Assembly: GCF_001439915.1 (NCBI RefSeq)
Contig: NZ_LMBW01000007.1
Coordinates: forward strand, 78,706-142,705
Source: Fredinandcohnia humi
GTDB taxonomy: Bacteria; Bacillota; Bacilli; Bacillales; Bacillaceae_L
DNA: 64,000 nt
Reading direction: 5' to 3'
The translations under genes and the position numbers were made by a program. Shown here one piece after another: positions 1 through 8,539 of the stretch (its first letter is position 1; each line of letters starts with the position of its first letter). The notes below the pieces were generated by a model, which worked only from the letters and a program-made list of their open reading frames with translations, did no database searches and was not told the DNA's origin.

Positions 1-1
1 A

Positions 2-259
2 CTTACTGTTATTGCTGCAGTAGTTTTAGGGGGAGCTAGATTGACCGGCGGTACGGGAACACTTACCGGAACAATGTTAGGGGTCATACTAATGACAATC
101 ATGTCAAACAGTTTAATCCTAATTGGTATTCCAACTTATTGGCAAAGAATCTTCACAGGAGCAATTATAATAATTGGAACAGGAATTTCAGCCTACCAGG
201 TGATGAAGTCCAAAAAACGCGTAACAAATATTCAAAAAGAAGCGCAAGGAAGTGTTTAG
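2..259 (+). CDS. Sugar ABC transporter permease, C-terminal part
   Basis: This is the last 85 codons of a gene that begins before the window; the reading frame is open from base 2. It carries the conserved RbsC/LsrC-type loop (LGGARLTGGTG, reading frame from about base 29), followed by two hydrophobic helices and a basic tail. The family forms the membrane channel of carbohydrate importers related to ribose, AI-2 and rhamnose systems. A second permease starts 3 bases after its stop, so the importer probably uses a permease heterodimer. The ATPase and binding protein would lie upstream, outside the window. Confidence 0.85.
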   Translation, partial: LTVIAAVVLGGARLTGGTGTLTGTMLGVILMTIMSNSLILIGIPTYWQRIFTGAIIIIGTGISAYQVMKSKKRVTNIQKEAQGSV

Positions 260-262
260 TTT

Positions 263-1309
263 ATGCCGAACCTAGTAAAGCAAAAGCAAACATTTAATAT
301 GTCTTTGAATGAGTTTATTAATAAGGATAAAAACCTATTTCGACTCTTCTTAATGATGGTTTTTGTTTTTGTTCTAATATCTGTACTTAAACCTGACCTA
401 TTTCTAAGAGGCGATAATTTTATTTCAATGGCAAAACAATTCCCTGAATATGGACTGTTAGCTATAGCAATTAGCGTAACCATGATTACAGGTGGAATAG
501 ATCTTTCAGTAGTCGCAATTGCAAACTTATCAGCAATTATTGCTGCAAAGTTTTTAATTGCCACCATACCACAAGGGGCTTCACAGATTTATTCTATTGA
601 AATGATGATAGTTGCTGTAATTATTGCTGTTTTTGTTGGTATGTTAGCTGGCGCAATTAATGGAATACTGATCTCTAAATTTAGAATTTCAGCTATTTTA
701 GCAACGTTAGGTACATACCAATTATTTTCCGGAATTGCAATTGTATTTACAGAAGGAAGATCAATAAGTGGACTACCAATTATTTATTCGAAAATAGGAA
801 ATTCTAATATTTTTGGTATTATACCACTTCCTCTAATTCTATTTGCCTTATTTGCAGTTATCACTGGATTTATTTTAAGTAAAACAAAGTTCGGATTACA
901 ATTATATTTATATGGTACAAACGAAAAGGCCTCTCATCTTTCGGGGCTAAGTAATACAAGGATTATTTTACGCACGTATATGATCTCTGGCGCACTATCT
1001 TCCATAGCAGGATTAATAATGATGGCACGTTCAAATTCAGTTAACGCTGATTATGGAGCGGAATATACCCTTCAATGTGTATTGATTGCCGTTCTTGGTG
1101 GGATTAATCCAAAAGGTGGGTCTGGTAATGTTCAGGGTGTTGTAGTTGCGGTAATTATTCTACAATTTTTATCATCAGGTCTAAATATGTTCCAAAATGT
1201 AAGTAATTTTTATCGGGATATCATTTGGGGAGGAGTTCTCATTCTAGTCTTGGTTTTTAATTACTATATTCATAAAAGAGAGCAAATTAGATTGTTAAAG
1301 CAACATTAA
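263..1309 (+). CDS. Sugar ABC transporter permease (RbsC/LsrD family)
   Basis: A 348-residue polytopic protein with about ten hydrophobic segments. It has the family loop ITGGIDLSVVAIANLSA near residue 75 and the C-terminal LGGINPKGGSG loop near residue 280. It belongs to the BPD_transp_2 group that imports ribose, xylose, rhamnose, AI-2 and similar sugars. The start follows the upstream permease by 3 bases, with AAGGAAG just before the upstream stop, so the two are translationally close and in one operon. The substrate cannot be read from the sequence. The neighbours suggest a deoxyhexose or its glycoside. A short stem-loop at 1324-1345 follows the gene. Confidence 0.88.
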   Translation: MPNLVKQKQTFNMSLNEFINKDKNLFRLFLMMVFVFVLISVLKPDLFLRGDNFISMAKQFPEYGLLAIAISVTMITGGIDLSVVAIANLSAIIAAKFLIATIPQGASQIYSIEMMIVAVIIAVFVGMLAGAINGILISKFRISAILATLGTYQLFSGIAIVFTEGRSISGLPIIYSKIGNSNIFGIIPLPLILFALFAVITGFILSKTKFGLQLYLYGTNEKASHLSGLSNTRIILRTYMISGALSSIAGLIMMARSNSVNADYGAEYTLQCVLIAVLGGINPKGGSGNVQGVVVAVIILQFLSSGLNMFQNVSNFYRDIIWGGVLILVLVFNYYIHKREQIRLLKQH

Positions 1310-1323
1310 ATAGAAAACGACCG

Positions 1324-1345
1324 AGGTTACTCATGTGAGTGACCT
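1324..1345 (+). terminator. Weak stem-loop after permease operon
   Basis: AGGTTACTCA pairs with TGAGTGACCT with one G-T pair and a very short loop. It is followed only by a broken T run, so it may be a weak terminator or an mRNA 3-prime end stabiliser. Confidence 0.35.
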
Positions 1346-1440
1346 TTAACAGGGTTTGCTTTGAAAATAGTCATAGTATGGTAAATTCTTGAACAAGAAC
1401 AATATAAATCTATCAAATATTATACGAGGAGTGAATTGTA

Positions 1441-2175
1441 GTGAAATTATTGTTTATCGGAGAATCATGGGTAGTTCATATGATACATACAAAAGGATAT
1501 GATAGTTTTACTTCAACTAAATACGAGGAAGGGGCAACATATCTGTTGGAATGTTTAATGGAAGAAGGGATTGAGGTAACATATATGCCCTCTCATGAAA
1601 TCCAATTTAAATTTCCACAAACTATTGATGAACTCCTTAAATATGATGGAGTAGTTATTAGTGATGTCGGAGCGAATACATTTTTGCTTCAAAATAAGAC
1701 ATTCTACCAAATGGAGATTTTACCAAATAGCCTAAAGTTAATTCGTGACTTTGTAAAACAAGGTGGTGGATTATTAATGATAGGTGGTTATTTATCATTT
1801 TCAGGAATTGAAGGTAAAGCAAATTACAAAAATTCACCATTAGCTGAAGTATTGCCAGTTGAATTATTAGATAACGATGATCGAGTTGAAGTTCCTGAAG
1901 GTTTTACGCCTATTCCATCACAAAAACACCCAATAATTGAAGAATTTGAAGAGTGGCCTCAACTACTCGGATATAATAAGTTAAAAGCAAAAGAGAATAC
2001 TCTTGAGTTACTAAGGAATGATAATGACCCTATTCTCATACTTGGAAAGTATTTTGAAGGAAAAACAGCAGCCTTTGCTAGTGACTGCGCCCCTCATTGG
2101 GGGTCATTGGAGTTTTTAAACTGGGAAAATTATTCTAAGTTTTGGGTGAATTTAATACACTATTTAAAAAAATAA
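1441..2175 (+). CDS. Glutamine amidotransferase-like protein (class I GATase fold, DUF1355-like)
   Basis: A 244-residue soluble protein starting at GTG, with GAGGAGTGA at 1426-1434, spacing 6. It resembles the predicted cytoplasmic glutamine-amidotransferase/ThuA-like family: LLFIGESWV at the N-terminus, GGGLLMIGGYLSF near residue 103, and GKTAAFASDCAPHWG near residue 206. No clear Cys nucleophile sits in the usual elbow, so a true amidotransferase activity is doubtful. Proteins of this family often sit beside sugar ABC importers and sugar isomerases, as here. I infer a role in processing an imported sugar derivative. The actual substrate is unknown. Confidence 0.7.
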   Translation: MKLLFIGESWVVHMIHTKGYDSFTSTKYEEGATYLLECLMEEGIEVTYMPSHEIQFKFPQTIDELLKYDGVVISDVGANTFLLQNKTFYQMEILPNSLKLIRDFVKQGGGLLMIGGYLSFSGIEGKANYKNSPLAEVLPVELLDNDDRVEVPEGFTPIPSQKHPIIEEFEEWPQLLGYNKLKAKENTLELLRNDNDPILILGKYFEGKTAAFASDCAPHWGSLEFLNWENYSKFWVNLIHYLKK

Positions 2176-2250
2176 AAAGCACTATTTAATTAAATATTGT
2201 ATTTATTATCTATGTATTTAAGAGATATCTAGATTAAGGGAGAGATATTG

Positions 2251-2829
2251 ATGAAATCAACAAAAGATAAGCATGTGTTAGTAGGGGCAGATTTTGCAGG
2301 ATTTCCATTAAAGGAAGTGGTTGTTGATTATTTAACAACCAAGGGGTGGAATGTAACAGATATCGGAGTTAAAACTGCGGATGAAGAGGATCCAGAAATG
2401 TTTCATAGGATCGGATTGAAGGTAGGAGCAAAAATTTCTGAAGGTGAATTTGAAAAGGCTTTATTATTTTGTGGCACAGGAATGGGAATTCATATCGCAG
2501 CAAGTAAATGTCCAGGAGTACACTCCGGAGTTGTGGAAAGTGTACCTGCTGCTTTACGCGCAGTTACTGGAAATGGAGTAAATGTTCTAGCAATGGGAGC
2601 ATTTTATGTAGCCCCTCAGATGGGAAAAGATATTGCAGATGCTTTCTTAAACAATAATTTGGGAGATGGTTACGAATGGTGGCCAAATTTTTATGAGTTT
2701 CATAAACTCGCGTGTGATGAGTTAGAAGCATTTGATTATGAAGAATTTAAAAAGAATGGATTTGAAGTAAAAAAAATTGGTGAGGTCGATATTGCATTAA
2801 TGGATAAACCAGATAATTGTGGTTGTTAA
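2251..2829 (+). CDS. RpiB/LacA/LacB family sugar-phosphate isomerase
   Basis: A 192-residue protein with the RpiB-family pattern VGADFAGFPLKE at the N-terminus and CGTGMGI around Cys74, the catalytic region of ribose-5-phosphate isomerase B. It is longer than typical RpiB (about 150 residues) because of a C-terminal extension (residues 140-192) ending in CGC. The ATG at 2251 is preferred over TTG at 2248 because AAGGGAGAG at 2236-2244 is 6 bases upstream. A strong terminator follows. It probably interconverts an aldose and ketose phosphate. Sequence alone does not say which; tetrulose or pentulose phosphates are possible. Confidence 0.82.
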   Translation: MKSTKDKHVLVGADFAGFPLKEVVVDYLTTKGWNVTDIGVKTADEEDPEMFHRIGLKVGAKISEGEFEKALLFCGTGMGIHIAASKCPGVHSGVVESVPAALRAVTGNGVNVLAMGAFYVAPQMGKDIADAFLNNNLGDGYEWWPNFYEFHKLACDELEAFDYEEFKKNGFEVKKIGEVDIALMDKPDNCGC

Positions 2830-2867
2830 TACAAATGACTTACTCACATATAACAATTTCGGATCAA

Positions 2868-2900
2868 GAATCTACCTATGATTAGGTAGGTTCTTTTTTT
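2868..2900 (+). terminator. Rho-independent terminator after the rpiB-like gene
   Basis: GAATCTACCTA pairs with TAGGTAGGTTC (one G-T pair) around a TGAT loop and is followed by seven T. It separates the first operon from the aldolase/dehydrogenase gene. Confidence 0.9.
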
Positions 2901-2914
2901 AGGTAGAAACAAAT

Positions 2915-2973
2915 ATAAACAAACACAAAAATTTTATATTCAAAAATAAACAAATATATATTATAATAAAACA
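2915..2973 (+). promoter_or_regulatory. Promoter and candidate DeoR-type operator region of the aldolase/dehydrogenase gene
   Basis: A TATAAT at 2962-2967 has TTCAAA at 2939-2944 as a possible -35 (17-base spacer). The region is filled with AAACAAA elements. The minus strand at 2915-2925 reads TGTTTGTTTAT, identical to 5868-5878 upstream of the sugar importer. The block 2952-2973 matches 17454-17475 at 21 of 22 bases. I infer operator sites for the local DeoR-family regulator (15546-16313). This has not been shown. Confidence 0.5.
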
Positions 2974-2998
2974 AAAGTTAAAAAACGGAGGGATTCAA

Positions 2999-5068
2999 AT
3001 GGTACAAAGTTATTGGGATTCAAATAAAGCATCACAGCTTGAAAAAGGCGTCGAGGAATTAGTATATCGTTCAAATTTAATCGGATCTGAACGTGCCGTA
3101 TGTAATTGGGGCGGAGGAAATACATCCATGAAAACAATGGAGAAGGATTTCCGTGGCCGTGATGTTGAAGTTATGTGGGTAAAAGGAAGTGGTTCTGACC
3201 TTGCTTCAATGAAAGCGCATAATTTCACTGGGTTACGTTTAGTCGACATCCTTCCTTTAATCGAACGTGATGAAATGTCTGATAAGGATATGGTTGAGTA
3301 CCTTTCACATTGTATGATTGACAGCAAACATCCAAGAGCATCAATTGAAACATTATTGCATGCGTTCCTACCATTCAAACATGTAGACCACACTCATCCG
3401 GACGCAATTATCAGCATTTGCTGTGCAGACAATGGGAAGCAAATTGCCGAAGAGATTTTTGGAAATCGTTTTGTTTGGGTTCCATATGTACGTCCAGGTT
3501 TCACACTTTCAAAAATGATTGCTGAAGGTGTAAAAAATAATCCAAATGCTGAACTCGTTTTAATGGAAAAGCATGGACTTGTAACATGGGGAGAAACTTC
3601 TGATGAAAGCTATGCAAAAACAATTGAAATCATTAACGAAGCAGAAAGCTATATCAGCGCTAAGGTGGATGAAGCATCTTTATTTGGCGGTCAAAAATAT
3701 GAAGTTCTCTCTGAAGAAGAAGCAACTAGTATTCTAGCAAAAGTGATGCCAGTAATTCGTGGAGCTGTAAGTGAAGAAAAGAAAATGCTATTAACGTATG
3801 ACCGTGGTGAGGATGTACTTCAATTTGTGAACAGCCACAATGCACCAGAGCTTTCACAAATCGGTGCGGCTTGTCCAGACCACCTTGTTCATACAAAAAT
3901 GACACCACTTTATGTTGAATGGGATCCACAGACTAAAGATGTTGAAGACCTAATCTCTGCTATCAAAGAGGGAGTTGAAAGCTTTAAGGCTTCATATAAA
4001 CAATACTTTGAGCGTAATAAAAACGAAGGCGATAAAATGAATGAGCCTGCACCAAGAGTAATCTTAATTCCTGGATTAGGAATGGTGAACACAGGTAAGG
4101 ATGTTAACAACTCAAGAGTTAGTGGTGCACTATACCATCGTGCAATCGCAGTTATGAAGGGCTCTACTACTCTAGGAAACTTTGTTTCATTAAGTGAAAA
4201 TGAATCCTATAACGTGGAGTACTGGCCATTAGAATTATATAAATTAACTCTTGCTCCAGCTGAAGCTGAATTTTCAAGAAAGGTAGCATTCATCACTGGT
4301 GGTGCTGGTGGTATTGGAAGCGAAACTGCTCGCCGCCTAGTATCTGAAGGTGCACATGTTGTTCTAGCTGACCTAAATCTTGAAGGTGCAGAAAAAGTGG
4401 CTGCAGAAATTAACGAAACATTTGGTGCAAATCGTGCACTTGCAGTAAAAATGGACGTAACAAAAGAAGAAATGGTTCAAGCAGCATTTGATCAAGCAGC
4501 ACTACACTTTGGGGGTGTCGATACAATTGTTAACAATGCAGGTCTTGCAACATCAAGTCCAATTGATGAAACAACTCTTCAAGAGTGGAATCTAAACATG
4601 AATGTATTAGGAACTGGTTATTTCTTAGTTGCTCGTGAAGCCTTCAAGCAAATGAAGCAACAGGGTACTGGTGGAAACATGGTATTCGTTGGATCTAAAA
4701 ACTCCGTATATGCAGGTAAAAATGCAGCTGCTTATAGCTCAGTAAAGGCACTAGAAACACATCTTGCACGTTGTATTGCTACAGAAGGTGGAGAATATGG
4801 CATTCGTGTCAACTCTGTTCTACCAGACGCTGTTCTTCAAGGATCAGCTATTTGGGGTTCAAGATGGCGTGTGGAACGTGCTGCAGCATACGGAATTCAC
4901 CCAGATCAATTAGAAGAGCACTATCGAAAACGTACAACCTTATTAGTAAACATCTATCCAGCTGATATTGCGGAAGCAATTGCATTCTTCGCATCATCAA
5001 AATCAGACAAAACAACGGGTTGTATGTTAACTGTTGATGGGGGCGTACCAGCGGCATTTACAAGATAA
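2999..5068 (+). CDS. rhaEW: Bifunctional rhamnulose-1-phosphate aldolase / short-chain alcohol dehydrogenase (RhaEW type)
   Basis: A 689-residue fusion. Residues 1 to about 400 are a class II aldolase domain (Zn-binding HxH near VDHTHPDA and EKHG near residue 198). Residues about 427-689 are an SDR domain with the GGAGGIG nucleotide motif near 434 and the catalytic Tyr579-x3-Lys583 pair. The B. subtilis homologue (YuxG) cleaves 1-phosphorylated 6-deoxy-ketoses to DHAP plus lactaldehyde and oxidises or reduces the lactaldehyde. RBS GGAGGG lies before the ATG. It stands alone between two transcription signals. With FucI present and no RhaA, its substrate here may be L-fuculose-1-P as well as rhamnulose-1-P. 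A weak GC stem lies at 5074-5093. Confidence 0.9.
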   Translation: MVQSYWDSNKASQLEKGVEELVYRSNLIGSERAVCNWGGGNTSMKTMEKDFRGRDVEVMWVKGSGSDLASMKAHNFTGLRLVDILPLIERDEMSDKDMVEYLSHCMIDSKHPRASIETLLHAFLPFKHVDHTHPDAIISICCADNGKQIAEEIFGNRFVWVPYVRPGFTLSKMIAEGVKNNPNAELVLMEKHGLVTWGETSDESYAKTIEIINEAESYISAKVDEASLFGGQKYEVLSEEEATSILAKVMPVIRGAVSEEKKMLLTYDRGEDVLQFVNSHNAPELSQIGAACPDHLVHTKMTPLYVEWDPQTKDVEDLISAIKEGVESFKASYKQYFERNKNEGDKMNEPAPRVILIPGLGMVNTGKDVNNSRVSGALYHRAIAVMKGSTTLGNFVSLSENESYNVEYWPLELYKLTLAPAEAEFSRKVAFITGGAGGIGSETARRLVSEGAHVVLADLNLEGAEKVAAEINETFGANRALAVKMDVTKEEMVQAAFDQAALHFGGVDTIVNNAGLATSSPIDETTLQEWNLNMNVLGTGYFLVAREAFKQMKQQGTGGNMVFVGSKNSVYAGKNAAAYSSVKALETHLARCIATEGGEYGIRVNSVLPDAVLQGSAIWGSRWRVERAAAYGIHPDQLEEHYRKRTTLLVNIYPADIAEAIAFFASSKSDKTTGCMLTVDGGVPAAFTR

Positions 5069-5274
5069 CAAAAAAGGGGGGCATTAGCCCCTTATGCTTT
5101 ATAAAAACGATTAGTGCAGTGAACATTCATGCGGTATAGGTTGATAAGAAATTAGATGAAGTCCTCCATAATGCTATCAAACTAATTTAAGTGAAAATTT
5201 ATTGTTTTAATAGCGCTGAGATTAGTATTTGAAGTATTACAAAAAATCATAAGTATTTTGAAAGGGATGAGAAC

Positions 5275-5709
5275 ATGTTAAAAGGAATTCCAAAAATTAT
5301 TAGTCCAGACCTTATGAAGGTCTTGATGGAAATGGGGCACGGTGATGAAATTGTTTTAGCAGATGGAAATTTTCCGGCTGCTTCTTGTGCGTCAACATTA
5401 GTAAGATGTGATGGGCATAGTGTTTCCGAATTGTTAGAGGCCATTTTGAAGTTATTTCCATTAGATTCATATAGTGAAAAACCTGTTACATTAATGAAAG
5501 TTGTGGAAGGTGACCCCACCATTCCGTCTATTTGGGAGGACTTTAGTGAAACCATACAAAAGTATAATCAAAACCATAGTTCCTTTGAAATGGTAGAGCG
5601 ATTTGAGTTTTATGAAAGATCGAAAGACGCCTATGCTATAGTTGCAACAGGTGAAAGTGCTCTTTATGCAAATATTATTCTTAAAAAAGGTGTAGTTGTT
5701 GATGAATGA
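5275..5709 (+). CDS. fucU: FucU/RbsD family sugar mutarotase
   Basis: A 144-residue protein of the RbsD/FucU family: LKGIPKIISPDLMKVLMEMGHGDEIVLADGNFP at residues 1-33 contains the family's GHGD and ADxNFP elements. FucU proteins (about 140 residues) interconvert alpha and beta anomers of L-fucose, while RbsD does this for ribose. The length and the nearby L-fucose isomerase favour FucU. RBS AAAGGGATGAG precedes the ATG. The gene is separated from the upstream gene by 206 bases and from the importer by 240, so it may have its own promoter. An antisense ORF over it looks like a shadow. Confidence 0.85.
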   Translation: MLKGIPKIISPDLMKVLMEMGHGDEIVLADGNFPAASCASTLVRCDGHSVSELLEAILKLFPLDSYSEKPVTLMKVVEGDPTIPSIWEDFSETIQKYNQNHSSFEMVERFEFYERSKDAYAIVATGESALYANIILKKGVVVDE

Positions 5710-5867
5710 CTTACTAGTTGTTTATAAAATTAGATTCTATGAAAACTATTTAATCACAATATAAGATACCATAATATGCATTTATAGTAATAAATTGAAT
5801 TTTTTTAAAAATTCCTTGATTATGTTCTGCTTTTAAATTAAAATCAAAATAAATAAAGGTATTTGAG

Positions 5868-5878
5868 TGTTTGTTTAT
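5868..5878 (+). promoter_or_regulatory. TGTTTGTTTAT motif upstream of the sugar importer
   Basis: An 11-base exact match, in opposite orientation, to 2915-2925 upstream of rhaEW. It lies 26 bases before the importer -35. I suggest it as a half-site of the pathway regulator. AT-richness makes a chance match possible. Confidence 0.35.
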
Positions 5879-5903
5879 GTCCGTTTTAGTTGTTGATTGA
5901 ATT

Positions 5904-5932
5904 TTGTGTTTTGTAAGCGATTGCACTATAAT
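5904..5932 (+). promoter_or_regulatory. Sigma-A type promoter of the sugar ABC importer operon
   Basis: TTGTGT at 5904-5909 and TATAAT at 5927-5932 are separated by 17 bases. The predicted transcript would start near 5939, only about 11 bases before the ATG. The leader would be very short, so a second upstream promoter is possible. Confidence 0.6.
5912..5925 (+). promoter_or_regulatory. cre site (CcpA operator) inside the importer promoter
   Basis: TGTAAGCGATTGCA fits the Bacillus catabolite-responsive element with one deviation. It fills the spacer between -35 and -10, a position where CcpA binding would block RNA polymerase. It predicts repression of sugar import by preferred carbon sources. 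Confidence 0.75.
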
Positions 5933-5949
5933 AAGGAGCAGGTGGTATT

Positions 5950-7455
5950 ATGGAGGATCTAATTCTTAAAATGCAGGGAATCAGTAAAGCTTTTCCTGGA
6001 GTACAAGCACTGTCGAATGTTAACTTTGAACTAAAAAGTGGTGAAGTTCATGCTCTTTTAGGAGAAAACGGTGCAGGAAAATCTACTCTAATGAAGATTT
6101 TAACGGGCATTTATCAAAAAGATGAAGGATCAATTATTTACAAAGGGGAAGAAATAACCGTCCCAGACACCAAGGCAGCACAAAATTTAGGCATTAGTAT
6201 TATTCATCAGGAACTTAATTTAGCCCCGAACCTTACTGTGGCTCAAAATATTTATATAGGAAGGGAACCAAAAATAGGTTTTAATTTGTTCTTAGATGAA
6301 AAGAAGCTTAATAGTATGACCCAAAGTCTTTTTGATCGTTTACATATTGATTTAAACCCTCGTGATAAGGTTGAAAATTTATCGGTAGCCAGGCAACAAA
6401 TGGTTGAAATTGCAAAGGCACTTTCATTTGATTCAAAAGTTTTAGTTATGGATGAGCCGACAGCAGCTTTAACTGATTCTGAAATTGACTCGTTATTTAC
6501 AATGATTCGAAAACTGCGCAGTGACGGGGTAGGAATAATTTATATTTCACATCGAATGGAAGAATTGAAGAAAATCACAGACCGGGTAACGGTAATGAGA
6601 GATGGAACTTATATCGGAACTGTTCAAACAAAGGGTGTAAGCATTGACCTAATTATTTCGATGATGGTTGGAAGAGAAATCAATCAAAATCAAAAACCAG
6701 TAATACAAGAAGAAAACACAGAAAAAATCCTTGAAGTAAAAAACTTAAATAGAGGCTCAATGATTAAAGATGTGAGCTTTGAACTTCGAAAAGGTGAAAT
6801 ACTTGGTTTTGCAGGATTAATGGGTGCGGGAAGGACCGAAGTGGCTCGAGCAATATTTGGGGCAGACAAAATAGAATCAGGTGAAATTTTTATCAAAGGC
6901 CAAAAGGTTAAAATTAAAAGCCCGGTCGATGCTGTACAAAATGGTATTGGTTACCTTTCTGAAGATCGAAAACAATTTGGTTTAATGCTTGAAATGGATG
7001 TAAAAGCTAATGTTGCGATTGCATCAATGAAGGACTTTGTAAATATCGGATTTATGAATGGATCAAAAATTAGTGGTCAAGCGACTGAAATGATAGAACT
7101 ATTAAGAATTAAAACACCATCAGAAAACCAAATAGTTAAAAACCTTTCTGGTGGAAATCAACAAAAGGTTGTAATTGGAAAGTGGTTAACAAGGGATTCT
7201 GAAATATTAATTTTTGATGAACCTACCCGTGGAATCGATATTGGCGCAAAGGATGAAATTTATAAACTACTAAATACATTAGCTGCACAAGGAAAATCAA
7301 TCATTATGATTTCTTCTGAACTTCCAGAAATACTCAGAATGAGCCATAGGATTATGGTTATGTGTGAAGGAAGAATCACTGGGGAACTGATCAACGATGA
7401 AAATGTAAATCAAGAGATAATTATGAATCTCGCAACTAAGCGTGCCGTTAGCTAG
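5950..7455 (+). CDS. Sugar ABC transporter ATP-binding protein (RbsA family, two ATPase domains)
   Basis: A 501-residue protein with two ABC ATPase domains. The first has Walker A GENGAGKST at 38-46 and Walker B VLVMDEPTAALT near 170. The second has the degenerate Walker A GLMGAGRTE, signature LSGGNQQK and Walker B IFDEPTRGID. Degeneracy of the second site is normal for the RbsA/MglA/AraG class. It energises import through the permease 40 bases downstream, and the binding protein follows as the third gene. RBS AAGGAGCAGGTGG precedes the ATG. The promoter carries a cre site. Likely substrate by context is L-fucose or D-arabinose. Confidence 0.93.
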   Translation: MEDLILKMQGISKAFPGVQALSNVNFELKSGEVHALLGENGAGKSTLMKILTGIYQKDEGSIIYKGEEITVPDTKAAQNLGISIIHQELNLAPNLTVAQNIYIGREPKIGFNLFLDEKKLNSMTQSLFDRLHIDLNPRDKVENLSVARQQMVEIAKALSFDSKVLVMDEPTAALTDSEIDSLFTMIRKLRSDGVGIIYISHRMEELKKITDRVTVMRDGTYIGTVQTKGVSIDLIISMMVGREINQNQKPVIQEENTEKILEVKNLNRGSMIKDVSFELRKGEILGFAGLMGAGRTEVARAIFGADKIESGEIFIKGQKVKIKSPVDAVQNGIGYLSEDRKQFGLMLEMDVKANVAIASMKDFVNIGFMNGSKISGQATEMIELLRIKTPSENQIVKNLSGGNQQKVVIGKWLTRDSEILIFDEPTRGIDIGAKDEIYKLLNTLAAQGKSIIMISSELPEILRMSHRIMVMCEGRITGELINDENVNQEIIMNLATKRAVS

Positions 7456-7495
7456 ATAAATGAATCAAGTTTTTTCTATAGAGGAGAGTGAAAAT

Positions 7496-8479
7496 ATGAG
7501 TTCACAAGTTGTCTTAAACGAAAAGAAAAATTTAAAATTAAAATCAAATGCAATTCAGCAGTTCCTAGCTTTTGCTAGTTTAATTGTTCTTGTAATCTTT
7601 TTTTCATTAGCATCGCCAAATTTCTTTCAATTTGAAAATATCATCGGAATATTGCTCTCAACTTCAGTAATAGGAATTCTAGCATTAGGCGCAACCTTCA
7701 TCATTATTACAAGTGGCATTGATTTATCGGTTGGAACAGTTATGACATTATGTTCTGTCATGACAGGGGTCTTTATTTCAAGTATGGGGCTTCCCATTAT
7801 TGTTGGAGTTATTGGGGGAATTTTAACCGGGGCGCTTGCGGGTTATATTGCTGGTTTAGTAATTGCAAAAATGGAGATTCCACCATTTATTGCTACACTT
7901 GCTATGATGATGATTGCCAAGGGTCTAGCTCTAGTAATATCTGGGGCTGCACCAATTTATTTCACTGAATATCCGGCGTTTACAAAGATTGCGATGGGAA
8001 ACATAATTCCAGGAATTCCAAATGCAGTAATTATTTTCTTTTTAATGGCAATTATTGGAGCTATTCTTTTAAATAAGACTGTTATAGGAAGATATACATT
8101 TGCGATTGGAAGCAATGAGGAATCTACAAGACTATCAGGTGTTAATGTGAATAAGTGGAAAATCATTATTTATGTAATTGCGGGAATATTTACGGGAGTA
8201 GCCGGGCTAGTGATGGCCTCTCGCTTAAATTCAGCACAGCCTGCTTTAGGTCAGGGTTATGAATTGGAAGCGATCGCAGCTGTTGTAATTGGTGGTACCT
8301 CATTAAGTGGTGGAAAGGGAACCATTTTAGGAACTGTCATTGGAGCATTAATTATGAGTGTTCTTACGAACGGTCTTCGAATCTTATCTGTACCCCAAGA
8401 ATGGCAGACAGTAGTAGTAGGAGCAGTAATCTTAGTCGCAGTCTATGCAGACGTCATGCGTAATAAAAAGTCAAAATAA
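7496..8479 (+). CDS. Sugar ABC transporter permease (RbsC family)
   Basis: A 327-residue permease with about ten hydrophobic segments, the RbsC loop ITSGIDLSVGTVMTL and the C-terminal motif VVIGGTSLSGGKGT. I chose ATG 7496 because GAGGAG at 7481-7486 is 9 bases upstream; an in-frame ATG at 7460 has no such site. It lies between the ATPase gene and the binding-protein gene with no terminator. It would form a homodimeric channel in the cytoplasmic membrane, as in the ribose system. Confidence 0.92.
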   Translation: MSSQVVLNEKKNLKLKSNAIQQFLAFASLIVLVIFFSLASPNFFQFENIIGILLSTSVIGILALGATFIIITSGIDLSVGTVMTLCSVMTGVFISSMGLPIIVGVIGGILTGALAGYIAGLVIAKMEIPPFIATLAMMMIAKGLALVISGAAPIYFTEYPAFTKIAMGNIIPGIPNAVIIFFLMAIIGAILLNKTVIGRYTFAIGSNEESTRLSGVNVNKWKIIIYVIAGIFTGVAGLVMASRLNSAQPALGQGYELEAIAAVVIGGTSLSGGKGTILGTVIGALIMSVLTNGLRILSVPQEWQTVVVGAVILVAVYADVMRNKKSK

Positions 8480-8539
8480 TTGGCTGGTATTAATCTCTTT
8501 TAAGAGAATAATATAAAAATTTATTAGGGGGAAAACCAA

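Noticed and set aside
5247-5555. 102-codon ORF antisense to the FucU gene
   Set aside because: FucU has clear family motifs and a ribosome site; the antisense frame has neither.
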